Source of the DNA: Symbiodinium natans
Lineage: Eukaryota; Sar; Dinophyceae; Suessiales; Symbiodiniaceae
Reading direction: 5' to 3'
Length of the DNA: 59,000 nt
Assembly: GCA_905221605.1 (NCBI GenBank)
Contig: CAJNDS010001669.1
Coordinates: 616,001 to 675,000, forward strand
Part shown: piece by piece, positions 22,683-35,149 of the stretch
Layout of the letters: every line of letters begins with the position of its first letter
Numbering within the stretch: position 1 is the first letter of the stretch
The notes under the pieces: model-generated
Told to the model about the DNA's origin: nothing
The model's database searches: none
The model's input: the letters and a program-made list of their open reading frames with translations, nothing else
Translations under genes and position numbers: made by a program

Positions 22683-23404
22683 CGGAGGAGGGGTGGGTTG
22701 GGGGTTGGACCCAGGGTTTAGGGTTTAGGGTTTACGTAGGGTTTAGGGTTTAGGATTAAGGGTTTAGGGTTTAGGGTTGCAGGAGGCTCGTATTCTGATC
22801 GAATAGTCCCTGCATTAAGGTCGCAGAAACATACAATTAAATGGAGTGCTTCTCGCCGCTCTCGCGGCTTGGGATGATACATTACAAGCTTTGTTGTCCA
22901 GTAACTTGGGGGAATTTAAGGTTAGCCTTTGGGATTGTAAAGGGATTATACTACCCCAAAAAGGTTAAAGGTTACCTATGTTTTTACTTTTTTGGGGGGG
23001 TTCTTGCCCAAACCCCTTAATTAAGCACTTCTCCTTAAACCATATAGGCATCCTGAGTATGATTTAAGGAATCTTCCTTAATTAAGGGGTATAGGGCTCT
23101 TTGGGCTAGTTGCAATGTTCAGGGCTAAGGGTCCTCCTGGAGATCACATGGGCCAACCTCTAGCGACTGTTGTCTCGACTCCGCACCGGCAAACGGCCCT
23201 CGAACTTCAGAGATCTGGTTTGTTGTTTAGGGTTTAGGGTGTTTAGGGTTCAGGGGTATATCTTGAATTTCAAGCTTATAGGGTTTCGGGCGCGCATTCG
23301 GCGTACGGGGTGCGGGGCATGTGACCGTCCTGCCGGCCGGAAAAAAAGGCACCAATAGAACCTGCACATACAGGATTTCAGCACAACTCCTACTCCCCTC
23401 ACTC

Positions 23405-23660
23405 AGTGAATTGCACAGCCGGCCTACTGGTGGAAGTCCCCTGGCCTCCCTTCTACCCAGAGCTGGCCTCAAATCTTACGGAACGTGCCCCTGAAACCGG
23501 CTGTGGAGGGTCGTGGGATCAAAACTGCTTGTTGCAGCATAACTGCACGAATCTGCCTGGATGCACGCTTCCAGCACAGGCCAAAATCACGGCAGCCGCC
23601 CGAAGCCACAGGTGTCAGAATGGGTCTCCCCATCTACTTGGGGGTGCACGCGGAGTTAGC
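23405..23660 (+). CDS. Open segment of uncertain strand, possible extracellular Cys-rich exon
   Basis: On the plus strand about 85 codons are open, with three N-glycosylation-type sites and several Cys (VNCTAGLLVEVPW, GCGGSWDQNC, QHNCTNLPGC). The minus strand also has an open frame over part of it (CRDFGLCWKRASRQIR). Codon use does not decide between them. If plus, it may belong with the kelch-like segment at 23938-24040. No start, stop or splice partner assigned. Confidence 0.3.
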
Positions 23661-23937
23661 AGAAGGGTTCTAAGGTATAAGTACCCCAATTAGGTCATAA
23701 GTACAGTTACCCTACTTATAACACCCTAAACCCTAAACCCTATAACCCCACTTATAGTTAATTACCTAGGAACCTCCAAGTGTATAGCAGTTCTATCCTC
23801 TGCTCGCCAAAGGGTTTCTGCTTTAGGGTTAGGGTTCAACCCTAAACCCTAAACCCTCAATCCTAAACCCTAAACCCTTTTTGCATCCGGACTCCCGTGG
23901 GTGCTGCCAAACCCTAAACCCTAAACCCAAAAACCCC

Positions 23938-24040
23938 TGTGGCTGCCTGGCAACAGCCGAAACCGCAGATGGAAAGGATGCCTGGAAGCTGCTGAGGGCA
24001 AAGCCCTCACCGCCGCGTCGCCACTCGGCTGTCCAATGGC
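23938..24040 (+). CDS. Possible kelch-repeat exon
   Basis: The plus frame reads GKDAWKLLRAKPSPPRRHSAVQW, broken here as GKDAWKLLRAKP and SPPRRHSAVQW. The W-x-x-L spacing, Pro-rich turn and R-x-H-S-A-V resemble a kelch beta-propeller blade. A second fragment at about 24862-24925 (GDRTVHGALMMNNGRAYL) resembles the next strand of such a blade. A minus frame is also open, so strand and family are tentative. Confidence 0.3.
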
Positions 24041-27000
24041 TTTAGGGTTTAGGGTTTAGGGTTTAGGCTTGTCTAGACTCTTAGGGTAGCTGCATGGTCT
24101 CTCAGCAAGGAATGAGAAGGGTTTAGGGTTCAGGGAAACCAAGAGTAAGCTAGGAATGACGAACGTGCCCCTTTAAACCCAAAACGCTAAAGCTTTTGGT
24201 GTATAAAGGGGTATGCAAGGGAAGTTAAACCCCAACGAAGGGAATCAGGGCCAACTCTGTGTCCAAGTAAACTCTACAAGTTCCACTGCATCTTCCAGTA
24301 TGCCAAGGATTTGGGCATTTCTCAAAATAGGATCCCTGTCTAGAAATCTCAGAACCCTTATTACAGGGCCCCCCAAAAGGGTACCCCCCCCCCCCTTATA
24401 CTTGGAGGTTCGTGGGTAGTTGCAAGTAGGGTTGTCAGTATGGAAACTGAACTTTTAACCCTATCTATGTGGGGTACTTATAACCCTACTTATAGCTACC
24501 CAGGAACCGCTAAGTATTGCCAGAAACCCCATATGAAGGACGGCCCGACTTTGCTTTTGCGGGCCGCAGAAGGTGGGGACGCGCAGCGCACGGTCGGTGT
24601 AAGCGCTCTGCCCGAGCTGTGAGCTGTGCCCACCCGGAAGGAGAAAGGGCTAAGGGGCTGCGGGGTGCGGGGTTGGCTTGCGACTGTGGGGTTGGGGCTG
24701 CTGTTCACTCCAGGGTGAAGCACTTCCTGTTCTGCTCACTCCTGGGCAAGGCCGTCGGAGGTGTGGGGGCACAAGACAGAGGTGGGTTTGTCGGGTGTAG
24801 CTCCGAGTGTCTCGTGATCTGCGCACGTTTGAGCAGGTAAACCAAACCCGAATGAACATCCATATGGGACCAGGTGATCGAACCGTGCATGGCGCCCTCA
24901 TGATGAACAACGGCAGGGCATATCTTCCTTCACCCTGGTGCTGAGTTCCCTGAACCTCTCCAACGCCCATTAAAAACCCTCCTTAGAGCCATTGCTGGGC
25001 CACTTTGAGGCGAGTGCGCGAAGAGCCCTACACCCCTTCATTAAGGAAGATCACTTCAATCAAAGTAAGAATCCCCTATACAGTCTATCTACGGTACATT
25101 CCTTCAGGAAGGGTACGAAGGACTCTCTTTCCTGGGACTCTGCCTCGGAGCCCTAAGGTTGTACCCTTGGGTTTGGGACCCTTTCTTAGATCCTCTAAGG
25201 GAAGATGAGGGGCCCTATTAGAGGAAACCTCTTAGGGGACACAAGCTTAGGGGCTCGAGTCTTAACCCCTGGAAACCGTAAAACCCTAAACCCTACACCC
25301 TCAACATGCCTAAACCCTAAACCCTACGCCCTAAACCCTACGCCCTAAACCCTAAAACCCCAAACCCCAAACCCCAAACCCCAAACCCCTAAAGGTCCGA
25401 GCTCCCATGATGCTGGCTTCCTCCGTACCTAAACCCTACACCCTGGTGAAGGTGTCCTTGGCTGTTAGCTGAGGGTCCGACAGCTACGCCGCACCTCAAG
25501 GCCTGCAGGGTTCAGGGTTTAGGGTTTAGGGTTTAGGGTTTAGGGTTTAGGTTTAGGGTTTAGGGTTTAGGGTGGAGGGTTTAGGGTTTATATACGGTTT
25601 AGGGTTTAGGGTTTCGGGCCAGTTTAGGGTGTGAACCCCTAAAGCATAAAGCCTAAGGTCCAGTAACCCTAACCCAAGGCCCAACAGGCCCGAAACCCAA
25701 AAGCGCACGGCCAACAGCCCCTAAACCCATAGGGGCTGAATACTCTACCCTTAACCCTAAACCCTAAAAGCCCAAACGGTTAAAGGTTAACTACCCAGCC
25801 CCTAAACCTTAAGCCCAAGCCTTCACAGCGAAAGCCCAAGGCCCGGAAGCCCCCAAACAAAAACCCTCAATGGAGTCAGACTCGCACCCCTAAGGATGTA
25901 GCAGTTTTGAGGTTTTCCCTTCATATGCTCTAAATATGGCCCTTATATTCCCCTAAGGATCTTGAAACAGGGCCCCCAAACCCAAGGGTACAACCTTGGA
26001 CCTTTCACGTCCAAGGCAGAACCCCATGAAACCCTAAAACTTGAAGGTGGCTTGCCCCTAAACCCTAAGGCCAATTCGGATAGCGCCCACGACATTTTGG
26101 ATCACGCCCGCTGTTTTGGGTACTGCCCGAATTTCTTCAGATTTTGGTTTCGGGCTTAGGCTTTTAGGGTTCAGGATTTGGGGGGTTAGGGTTTCGGGTT
26201 CGAGGGTTCAGGAGTCTAGGGGATAGGGCTTAGGGCTTACCTTAAACCCAAGCCCAGTCGCTGGGGTCCCTTTCCTCTAGTCACTATATAGCAAACATGG
26301 GCCTCTGCAGTTAAAATGGGGTTCAGGGTTTGGGGTTTGGGGTTTAGGGCTTAGCGGTTTAGGGTTTAGGGTTTAGGGTTTAGGGTTTAGGGTTTAGGGC
26401 CCTTTTGCAACCCCAAACCCACTGGGAGCAGCGCGAGCCAGCGGGGACCGCGGCGGCGTCCTTCTTCCTGGGTTTAGGGTTTAGGGTTTAGGGTTTAGGG
26501 TTTAGGGTTTAGGGTTTAGGGTTTAGGGTGGCAGGCTGGATCTGTCCATGTCTAGGGCCCTTGCAGCACTTGCACCCCCTGAAAAGTATTCCGAAAACCT
26601 CAACCCAAAACCCTAAGCCCTCAACCCTACATATGATGCTCTTAGACCCAATAAGGGAAAAAGACGAAAAGACGAACTTTCTTCGGGCTTAGGGTTTCGC
26701 ACGCAGGGTTAGTCCAGTCAAGGTGGGTTCGAGGCTCTAGGCGAAAATCCTTAAACCCCTTGACACCCTTAGCACCCTTGACAACCCTTAAAACCCGTAA
26801 GACCCTAAACCACAAGGGACAAAGGAGCCCGATACCCCTTCATCTTCCCCATGTAATCCTATGCGGGGATGTACGGCACCCAGTTCCAGAACCGTAAACC
26901 CTAAACCCTAAACCCTAAACACGCAAGCAACTCAGGTTATCCCTTCGCACGCCCTTCCTACAGGTAGTTTAAAGTCTCTTCTCCGAAGACAAGCGCCTTT

Positions 27001-27665
27001 GGGCTCGCCGGGCTAGTCTATGCGGGTTTAGGGATTAGGGTTTTGGGCTTAGGGCTTAGGGTTTAGGGTCCCTGAACCCTGAACCCCAAACCCTTTTTGC
27101 TACTGGGCTGAAAGTCTAGCCAGTCTCCAGACCCCCGTCGTTTCGAAGCCCTGAACCCTAAACCCTAAAACCCTGAACCTTAAACCCTAAACCCTAAACC
27201 CTAAACCCTGAAACCCTGAACCTTAAACCTCAACACAGGCAGTTCCAACGCCAGGCGAGCGGCGGAGGTCCCAAGCGTGTTGGCACCGCCGTCAGCCCTG
27301 ATCATGTGTCTTGTCAGGGTCTTAGGGTTTAGGGTTTAGGGTTTAGGGTTTCGGGTTTCGGGTTTCGGGTTTCGGGTAGCAGGGTTAGAAGTACCCTGCA
27401 CAGCCATACTTATAACTACCCATGAACCTCCAAGTAGGAAGTAGTAGCCCTAAACCTGAAACCCTAAATCCAACAATTCACTGAACCCTACATACTAACT
27501 ACACACTACACCCTACACACCAGCTACACCCCACCCTAGACGCTAAAACCTAAACCCTTGAACCCTAAACGGTCTGGGCTCCAAGGGTTTAGCGATTAGG
27601 GCTCAGAGTTTGGGCTCTAATGTGAAGGGCTTTCTTTGGAGTTTAAGAGCTTCGAGGGTTTTGAT

Positions 27666-27775
27666 CATCCTAAACCCTAAACCCTAAACCCTAAACCCTA
27701 AACCCTAAACCCCTAAACCCCTAAACCCCTAAACCCCTAAACCCCTAAACCCCTAAACCCCTAAACCCTAAACCG
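27666..27775 (+). repeat. CCCTAAA block followed by CCCCTAAA block
   Basis: Six heptamers then eight octamers in homogeneous blocks. A mirrored combination with TTTGGGG units is at about 28360-28450, and one with GGGGTTA units at 28860-28995. Confidence 0.9.
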
Positions 27776-28267
27776 GTCACGACCGGTCCTGGGTTTACCT
27801 AAGGTTTAGGGTTTCGCTGGGGTTCTTAGCTGTCCTGTGCCTAGGGGAACTCCCAAGGTTGACCTTTGGGATTGCAAGGGGATCCTATTACCCCAAAAAG
27901 GTTAAAGGTTACCTACTCTGCTACTAGGGTTTAGGGGTTAGGGTTTAGGGGTTAGGGTTTATAGGGGAATTCTATTACCCCAAAAAGGTTAAAGGTTACC
28001 TACTCTACGAATATGGTTTAGGGCTTAGGGCTTAGGGTTTAGGGTTTAGGGTTTAGGGTTTAGGGTTTAGGGTTTAGGGTTTAGGGTTTAGGGTTCCTTC
28101 CTACATAGTATCCCCTCTTAAGCCCGGTAAGGTGAAATATGCAACATCCCAAGGGCCCCTAGAACCTACACCCCACCGAAACCCTAAACCCTAAACCCTA
28201 AACCCCTAAACCCTAAACCCTAAACCCCAAACCCCAAACCCTAAACCCTAAACCCTAAATTTGAACC

Positions 28268-28358
28268 CCACTGGCATCTCCTTTGAAGCCAAGCCACCGC
28301 CAAGCTTGCTCAGTGCCAGGGGCTTTGGCTGTGGGACATCCTTGGCGCCCAGAAGGGT
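28268..28358 (-). CDS. Candidate exon, strand probable
   Basis: Minus frame LGAKDVPQPKPLALSK then LGGGLASKEMPVG has strong G/C third positions. It is flanked on one side by CCCTAAA and on the other by a TTTGGGG array. A plus frame is also open but has poorer codon use. No family recognised. Confidence 0.35.
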
Positions 28359-29094
28359 TAGGGTTTGGGGTTTGGGGTTTGGGGTTTGGGGTTTGGGGTT
28401 TGGGGTTTGGGGTTTGGGGTTTGGGGTTTAGGGTTTAGGGTTTAGGGCTGAGGAGGTTTAGGATCTACTCGGAGGTTCATGGGTAGTTTAGCATGGGTGA
28501 AAAGTATGGTAAGCTAGATTTAGGTCCCGACTCCGGGTACTTCTAACCATACTTCTAACTACCCATGAACCTCCAAGCAAACCCTGAAAGATGATCAAGC
28601 CCCCTAAACCCTAAACCCTAAACCCTAAACCCTAAACCCAAAAAACCCGAAACCCCTAGACCCCCAAAGGGCTTGCAAAGTAGTGGTTTAGGGTTTAGGG
28701 TTTAGGGTTTAGGGTTTAGGGTTTAGGGTTTAGGGTTTAGGGTTGCCCTTGACGCAGGTTGCCTTCACGTCTTCTCACAGAACCGTGGCTCAAGCCCAGA
28801 GCGTCCAGTACTTACACCTTACAACCTCACGAAGAGGCCTTAAACTGGGATCGTTAAGGTTTAGGGTTTAGGGTTTAGGGTTTAGGGTTTAGGGTTTAGG
28901 GTTTAGGGTTTAGGGGTTAGGGGTTAGGGGTTAGGGGTTAGGGGTTAGGGGTTAGGGTTTAGGGTTTAGGGGTTAGGGGTTTTGGGGTCAGGGTTTAGGG
29001 TTTAGCCTCCCCGGGAAGTGCTTCACCCGAAGCCCTAGAATCCTAGACCCTAACCCTAAACCCTAAACCCTAAACCCTAAACCCTAAACGTGTC

Positions 29095-30760
29095 AACAAC
29101 CGGGGCCCGCACATTGCTGGCAGAAACACGTGTTCCGGAAGTCTGCGCATTTGGAGCACCTGGGAGCATCTGATCGGGGCTGTCTCTGGGGAACCATACA
29201 AAACACTGCACCCTTTTTGCAGCGGACCTTGTGTTTAGGGTTTAGGGAGTAGACCCTCACTCAACCCTAAACCCTAAACCCTAAACCCAGGGCCAACCCT
29301 GCTTCTTGCCGAGCGCCCTGCCCTTGTCACCTGCGACCTCAGATGCCGAGGCAGGTGAACCTCCTGTTTACCCTAAACCCTAAACCCGAAACCCAAATGA
29401 GCCCAATACCCCTTAGGTAAGTAGGTACTGAATATACCCCTTAAATCACTCGACGGAGCCCTGTATGGCTTAAGGTATATTCCTAAATCAAGGGATCTTT
29501 GGGTTGTAAGCCTAACCCGACACCCGAAGCCCGAGACCCTAGGCGAGAATGTACCGAAAGAGAGTCTGAAACCCTAAACCCTAAACCCTAAACCCTAAAC
29601 CCTAAACCCTAAACCCTAAACCCTAAACCCTAAACCTAAACCCTAAACCCTAAACCCTAAACCGCTTTGCAGAGCCAAGACGGAACCTTGCCTTCGAACC
29701 CAAATATCTTTTCTGAGCCCGGCGTGAATCAATGCGCAGAGGTCTGTGCAGATCTCTTTGCTCTGCCCTGGCCGGTTTGCAGGTCATGGTTTAGGAGTTT
29801 AGGGCTTGGAAACCCTAAACTCCAAACCCTAAACCCTAGACTCTAAACCCTAAACCCTAAACCGATCAGGGTTTAGGGAGGATCGAGGCCTCCAGCATCA
29901 TGAAAGGCGGAGGAGGGGGGGTGTGCGGGGCTGTCCAGCGTCCCCAGAGAGCTTCCCAGAATAGGGTTTAGGGTTTAGGGGTTAGGGGTTTAGGGGTTCT
30001 AAGATGGCTTAGGGTTCAGGGCCCTGCAACTAATACCTGGAAGCTCATGGCAACCTTGGTTCGTGGGCCTGAGAACCATGGAAGCCCAATTCTCGGCAAA
30101 ATCCCTTAAGCAATAGGTCAGTTCTCTACAATGTGTCCCTGTTTGGGTACCCTAAGTAGTAGGGGCCGCCTTATAATAAGGACACCGAAATCATTTAGGG
30201 GCTGCCGTATGATAAGGACCAGAAATCACCATATCGGGCTTCTTACTCAGGGAAGTCTCGCAGATTCGTTCATTGTAATTATGTGATATACGCCGGGCTC
30301 TCTGGGAAGCACCGCAGCAGGCCGCCATGGAATCTACGCGCGTCATTCGGGCATCGACGTGGATGGCGCCAGAAGTGACATGACCTGACAGCGCATCCGC
30401 GCGCAAGCAAGCAACAACATCAGTCACAAGGCCTTGGGAGGTGCGTGGGTAGTTAGAAGTAGGACTTGTCAGTGCCCTAAACGGCGTTACAAAGAACAGC
30501 TATCACACTTGGAGTACCTGCTTATCATCATTTCCCACGAACCTACCATTATTGGGATAACCCTATGAGGGGTATTATAAGTAGGGTTATCAGTACAGTT
30601 ATACTTGGTTAGTAAGTACCATGAACCTCCAAGTACAGGCAGTCACCAAAAATCTCTGCCATTGGTCGGTGCCGGAGCAGCCAAGCAGCTGCGATGAACG
30701 ACAGAAGCACAGCCACCAGGCTGGGCCAGAGCCCCCCATAGCGCGCGTGGAGGACCTAGG
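29095..30760 (-). CDS. Candidate exons of a membrane protein with a Cys-rich segment
   Basis: Minus-strand segments in order: 30760-30640 (PSLVAVLLSFIAAAWLLR, a clear membrane helix followed by HRPMAEIFGDC), 30430-30308 (VTDVVACLRADALSG, VDARMTRVDSMAACCG), 29945-29885 (LDSPAHPPSSAFHDAGG), 29790-29664 (SKEICTDLCALIHAGL), about 29350-29290, and 29165-29095 (PRCSKCADFRNTCFCQQC, a compact Cys pattern that could bind zinc). Codon use strongly favours this strand. Telomere tracts (for example 29569-29662) and introners separate them. No family named; they may be one gene with the exons at 31.3-34.5 kb. Confidence 0.5.
29569..29662 (+). repeat. CCCTAAA tract (about 13 units)
   Basis: Ends at a block (29662-29699) that is repeated in inverted orientation at 37268-37305, where a TTTAGGG tract again abuts it. 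Confidence 0.95.
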
Positions 30761-31150
30761 GTTTAGGGTTTAGGGTTTAGGGTTTAGGGTTTAGGGTTTA
30801 GGGTTAGGGTTTGAGCTCCCCTTAGGACGCGTGTAGGACCTTTTGGCCCGCGGTTGGGTCATGGGATGCTCAGACGTTGACACTTTTTGTCGTCAACGGT
30901 AGGGGGCAATTAGAAATTAGTCAGAGTCGCCACGTTTTGGCACCAACCTTTCTCCACCCTTAAGGAAGGGATATTCCTTAAACATAAGAGGGTTCCTTAT
31001 ATGGTTTGAGGAACACTCCTGGATTAAGAAGTACTGGAGTGTCTGGCCTAACCCTATTCCTTAAGATTGGGGTATTGGAATCCCTGGGATTCCTGACAGG
31101 GGGTACTGGTTCTTTGGCATGTCGAAGTCTCTTGCGGGCTCTGCCTTGGA

Positions 31151-31250
31151 ATTTAGGGTTTAGGGTTTAGGGTTTAGGGTTTAGGGTTTAGGGTTTAGGG
31201 TTTAGGGTTTAGGGTTTAGGGTTTAGGGTTTAGGGTTTAGGGTTTAGGGT
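31151..31250 (+). repeat. TTTAGGG tract (about 14 units)
   Basis: Perfect heptamers with candidate minus-strand coding on both sides (31150-31115 and 31335-31255). Confidence 0.95.
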
Positions 31251-31254
31251 CCTT

Positions 31255-34200
31255 TCCTATTGAGCAGTTTTTGCATGCAGGGCGCTGCTCCGGCAGCCGC
31301 AAAGACGAAGGATGCACCTCAAGCCATGCTGAGCCCTAAACCCTAAACCCGAAACCCTAGCCCTAAACCCTAAACCCTAAACCCTAAACCCAAAACCCAA
31401 AAACCCAAAACCCAAAACCCAAAACCCAAAACCCTAAACCCTAACCCCTAAATTCCACCCGGCCTGCATAGGCCGTACCCACCCTATACTAGGGTGCCTG
31501 GACCCAGAATTATACCCGGCAGCGAGATACACCTTTACTGGATGGACAATGGGTGGAGCCGTTGGAGAATGGTCGAATACAGCCCCTAAGGCTGAGCCTT
31601 GCTTTAGGACCAGTAAAGTGGTGCCTTACATTTACAAAGGGAACCCCATGATCCTCCTCTTGATGTGAATACCCTAAAGCCTGGGCCGGAATCCTTCGGT
31701 CGACGTTTCCCTGGGGGGTACCCTCCCAGAGCCAAAAAAAGGCTCGTTTTAAACCTGCCTGACGCCCCCCCCTCCAGCCCCAGCCCCTCCAGCCGCCCTC
31801 CAGCCCTGCTGCCCCTTTAGCCCCAACCCCTCAGCCCTCCAGCCCCTCTGGCCCCTCTGGCCCCTCCAGCCCCTCCACCAGCCCCTCCAGCCCCTCCAGC
31901 TTTGTTTGCACAGGAGCTGTGAACCGTTTTTCAAGGTGGGAATTGAGGGCGACAGCCCTAAAAGGCAGTGGTTTGGGTGCTGGCCTGTGAAAGCTCACAG
32001 CGGGCGAGGAAAAAGAAACCAACACCAATGAAAATTGTTGGGCTAGATTGAATACAAGTGCCTTCACGTGACATGCCGCCCCCCCACACCCCCTGAATGT
32101 GGGGCGCCATTTACACATAGTACTTACTGCCGCTGCGCGGCGAGACGCCCTAAACCCGAGGCCCTAAGCCCTAAACCCTAGACACTCACTTGGTGTACAA
32201 CGTGGACGGAGGTACCCACGGCCCCTTACGAAGAACTCATCAGATTCCCTTAACTAGGCTGCAATACCCCTTGCTTCAGAAAGATGCCTTTAACACAGAG
32301 AAGGTTTCCTTACATGGTCTAAGGAGGAAATCTTCCTTCATGAAGGGGCACTGGAGTCTCTGGGAACCCTAAACCCTAAACCCTAAACCCCAAACCCTAA
32401 ACCCTAAACCCTAAACCCTATTCCTCAACATCCGTCTGGGGCACCGCGGAGGGCCGGGGCTCCGGAATCTCCGAGTCGCAGTGCGTTGCGGGAGCGATAG
32501 GGCCTCGGCTGCTCACTGAGGGTTTAGGGTTTAGGGTTTAGGGTTTAGGGTTTAGGGTTTAGGGCTTAGGGTTTAGGGTTTAGGGTTAGGGTTTAGGGTT
32601 TAGGGAGGGTTTAGGGGCTTAGCCTCCGACATCGCTTGCTCGCTTAAAGGGGATTCCTTGAAATCCTCAACGAACATTCTGAAAACAACTCACCGGAAGA
32701 TACCTGACATCACGTCAGGATCCGTACTGCTTTTTTGCAATGGAAGGAGAGTCCCTCATTCAGGGTATAGGGGTACAGTTTAGAGTTGAGGGTTTAGGGT
32801 TTAGGGTTTAGGGCGTGACAAAGGGAAGACTCTAAGGCCATGTCTGCGGCGGGGCCCAAGAAGCCAACGTCCTCAGCTCAGGACACGAGATGCCGATGAC
32901 TTCGATGTTTTGGGTCGTGGGCTGTAGGGCTTCGACTCACACTCTTGCGAAGGGTTTAGGGTTTGGGATTTAGGGGCTCCGAACGTGAAGAAGCTACTCT
33001 TGCAGCGTGCATTGAAAGGCCCAGAGTTGTGACCGGATTTCAGGGTACTCGGTTTGGGGCTTAGGGTGAATTAGGAGGCCACCTGCTCACAAAAACGAAC
33101 TCTAACCGGACGATGCCTCACCGAGGATTTTCTTAAGGAACCCACACAAAATCCCCGCAAGGCATTTGACTTGCAATGGTTCTTGAACCTTCAGAAAAGT
33201 CGAGTTGGCTGAATGTCAGGCTGGCTCTGAAGTTCGCAGGGAGCCGAGCGCAAAAATCGCCTTTCAAAACAACACACCATGTGGCACCTCACATCCAGCA
33301 ATGCCCACGCAAAACCCGGCAACCGGTTTAGGGTTTAGGGTTTAGGGTTTAGGGTTTAGGGTCTAGGGTCTAGGGTTTAGGGTTTAGGGTTTAAGGTTAC
33401 GATGTGGGCCGAGGTGCCACTTGCACTCATTTGCCAGCAGCACTGCAGGCAGTAGGGAGACGAAGCCAAGCACCAGTGCCCCAGACTTAGCGACTTTGCT
33501 GTTTAGGGTTTAGGGTTTAGGGTTTAGGGCTTAGGGGTGAACACTCTTTAGCACGATCACCCCTACTGTGCGACATTCTCAGGCGACATGCAGCCAGCCC
33601 TGTTCGAGCCTACAATTTTTGTTGACACTGTTCCCAAATTTCAGCAATCACTGAGCCACTAAGCCCAAGCCCCAAGGCCTGAACCCCTGCGGAAGCCTCA
33701 TTCCCTTCCCACAGACTCCAACACCCCTTAGTTTCAGGAACATTCCTTAGAACATATGAGGGTTCCGTATATGGTTCAAGGACTATGTGTCAGTTGAGGG
33801 GTACTGGAACCCTGAACCGTAAACCCCAAACCCTAAACCCTAAACCCCAAACCCTAAACCCTAACCCTAAGCCCTAAACCCTAAACCCTAAACCCTAAAC
33901 CCTCTGAGTGCGGCGTCTGGCACAAGCGACTCCGTGTTGTTCAAGGTCGGGTTGGTGAAGACGAGGTAGACCGTGAAGCCCAGGAGCCTTAAGCTGAAGG
34001 GAAGCACGGGAGCCTCAAGCTGAAGGGCTACCCAACCTCAAGAGGGTTTAGGGTTTAGGGTTTAGGGTTTAGGGTTTAGGGTTTAGGGCTTGGGGTTTCG
34101 GGGGTTTGGGGGTTTCGGGGGTTTGGGGTTTAGGGTTTGGGGTTTAGGGTTTGGGGTTCAGGGGGTTTAGGGGTTTGGGGTTTGGGGTTCAGGGTTTAGG

Positions 34201-34520
34201 GTTTGGGGTTTAGGGTTTAGGGGCTGGGGTTCAGGGGTTTGGTTTAGGGTTTGCTGTGGAAGGGCAGCCATGGGGAGCCTTCCGCCCACCCCTAAATACC
34301 CGCCAAAATCCTAAGCTTGCTTTTTGCAGTAGGCTTTAGTTAGCCCTAAACCCTAAACCCTAAACCCTAAACACTAAAACCTAAACCCTAAAAACCCTAA
34401 ACCCTAGTTTTTCCGAAGGAAGCCCACGGGATCCCAACAGCCCTGCAACGCCCAAGGCACCAGATCTGGGGGCCAAGAGCCAGCACCACGAAAGCCATCA
34501 AGCCTGCAAGGGTCCGCTTT
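31255..34520 (-). CDS. Candidate exons of a multi-pass membrane protein
   Basis: Minus-strand segments in order: 34520-34405 (GLMAFVVLALGPQIWCLG, helix), 34000-33902 (LLGFTVYLVFTNPTLNN then TESLVPDAALR, helix followed by N-glycosylation-type sites), 33502-33400 (SGALVLGFVSLLPAVLLA then NECKWHLGPHRN, helix), 32513-32410 (SSRGPIAPATHCDSEIPEP), 31335-31255 (SAWLEVHPSSLRLPEQ). Codon use is strongly G/C at third positions. Each segment is bordered by telomere-type repeat or an introner. No family recognised and splice joins not fixed. Confidence 0.5.
31765..31905. repeat. CAGCCCCTC-type 9-bp minisatellite
   Basis: Tandem CAGCCCCTC/CAGCCCTC variants. On the minus strand they read as repeats of Glu-Gly-Leu-Glu-Gly. 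The low complexity makes the open frame uninformative. Confidence 0.85.
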
Positions 34521-34536
34521 CACCACATGAGAGCAG

Positions 34537-34982
34537 GGTTTAGGGTTTAGGGTTTAGGGTTTAGGGTTTAGGGTTTAGGGTTTAGGGTTTAGGGTTTAGG
34601 GTTTAGGGTTTAGGGTTTAGGGGCTATATATAGGGTTCATATTTTGAGGGCCTGAGGCTTGAGACTTCTGCGCGCATGGCAGCACGTGCGGAGTGGGAGT
34701 CGTGGGAGCGCAACTGTGTCAAAAAACCGCCAGGTAAATTGTAGGGTCCCTATTATACGGATCGGGGGACTTAGGGTTTAGCAAGTAGGTGCCAAATACT
34801 ATATAGGTGCTAAGTTACTATAGGGCTTCGGACCTCACACTCGCGCAAGGCAGGCAAGGCTTCGGCTCGAAGGTCCATCAGGTTTAGGGTTTAGGGTTTA
34901 GGGTTTAGGGTTTAGGGTTTAGGGTTTAGGGTTTAGGGTTTAGGGTTTAGGGTTTAGGGTTTAGGGTTTAGGGTTTAGGGTT
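34537..34982 (+). repeat. Two TTTAGGG tracts around a short open segment
   Basis: Tracts at 34537-34622 and 34881-34982. The segment between has minus-strand open frames at 34880-34835 (MDLRAEALPALRECE) and about 34740-34655 (LTQLRSHDSHSARAAM). Confidence 0.85.
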
Positions 34983-35149
34983 TGTTAGGGAGTCCTTGGG
35001 ATGGGGGTTCATGGGGCTAGGTACCTCTGGAACCTTGGGGAAGCTCAGGAAGCCTTAATGTGTATTAGGGAACCTTGGCTTACATACCCCTAAACCCTAC
35101 ACACCCTAAACCCTAAACCCTAAACCCTAAACCCTAAACCCTAAACCCC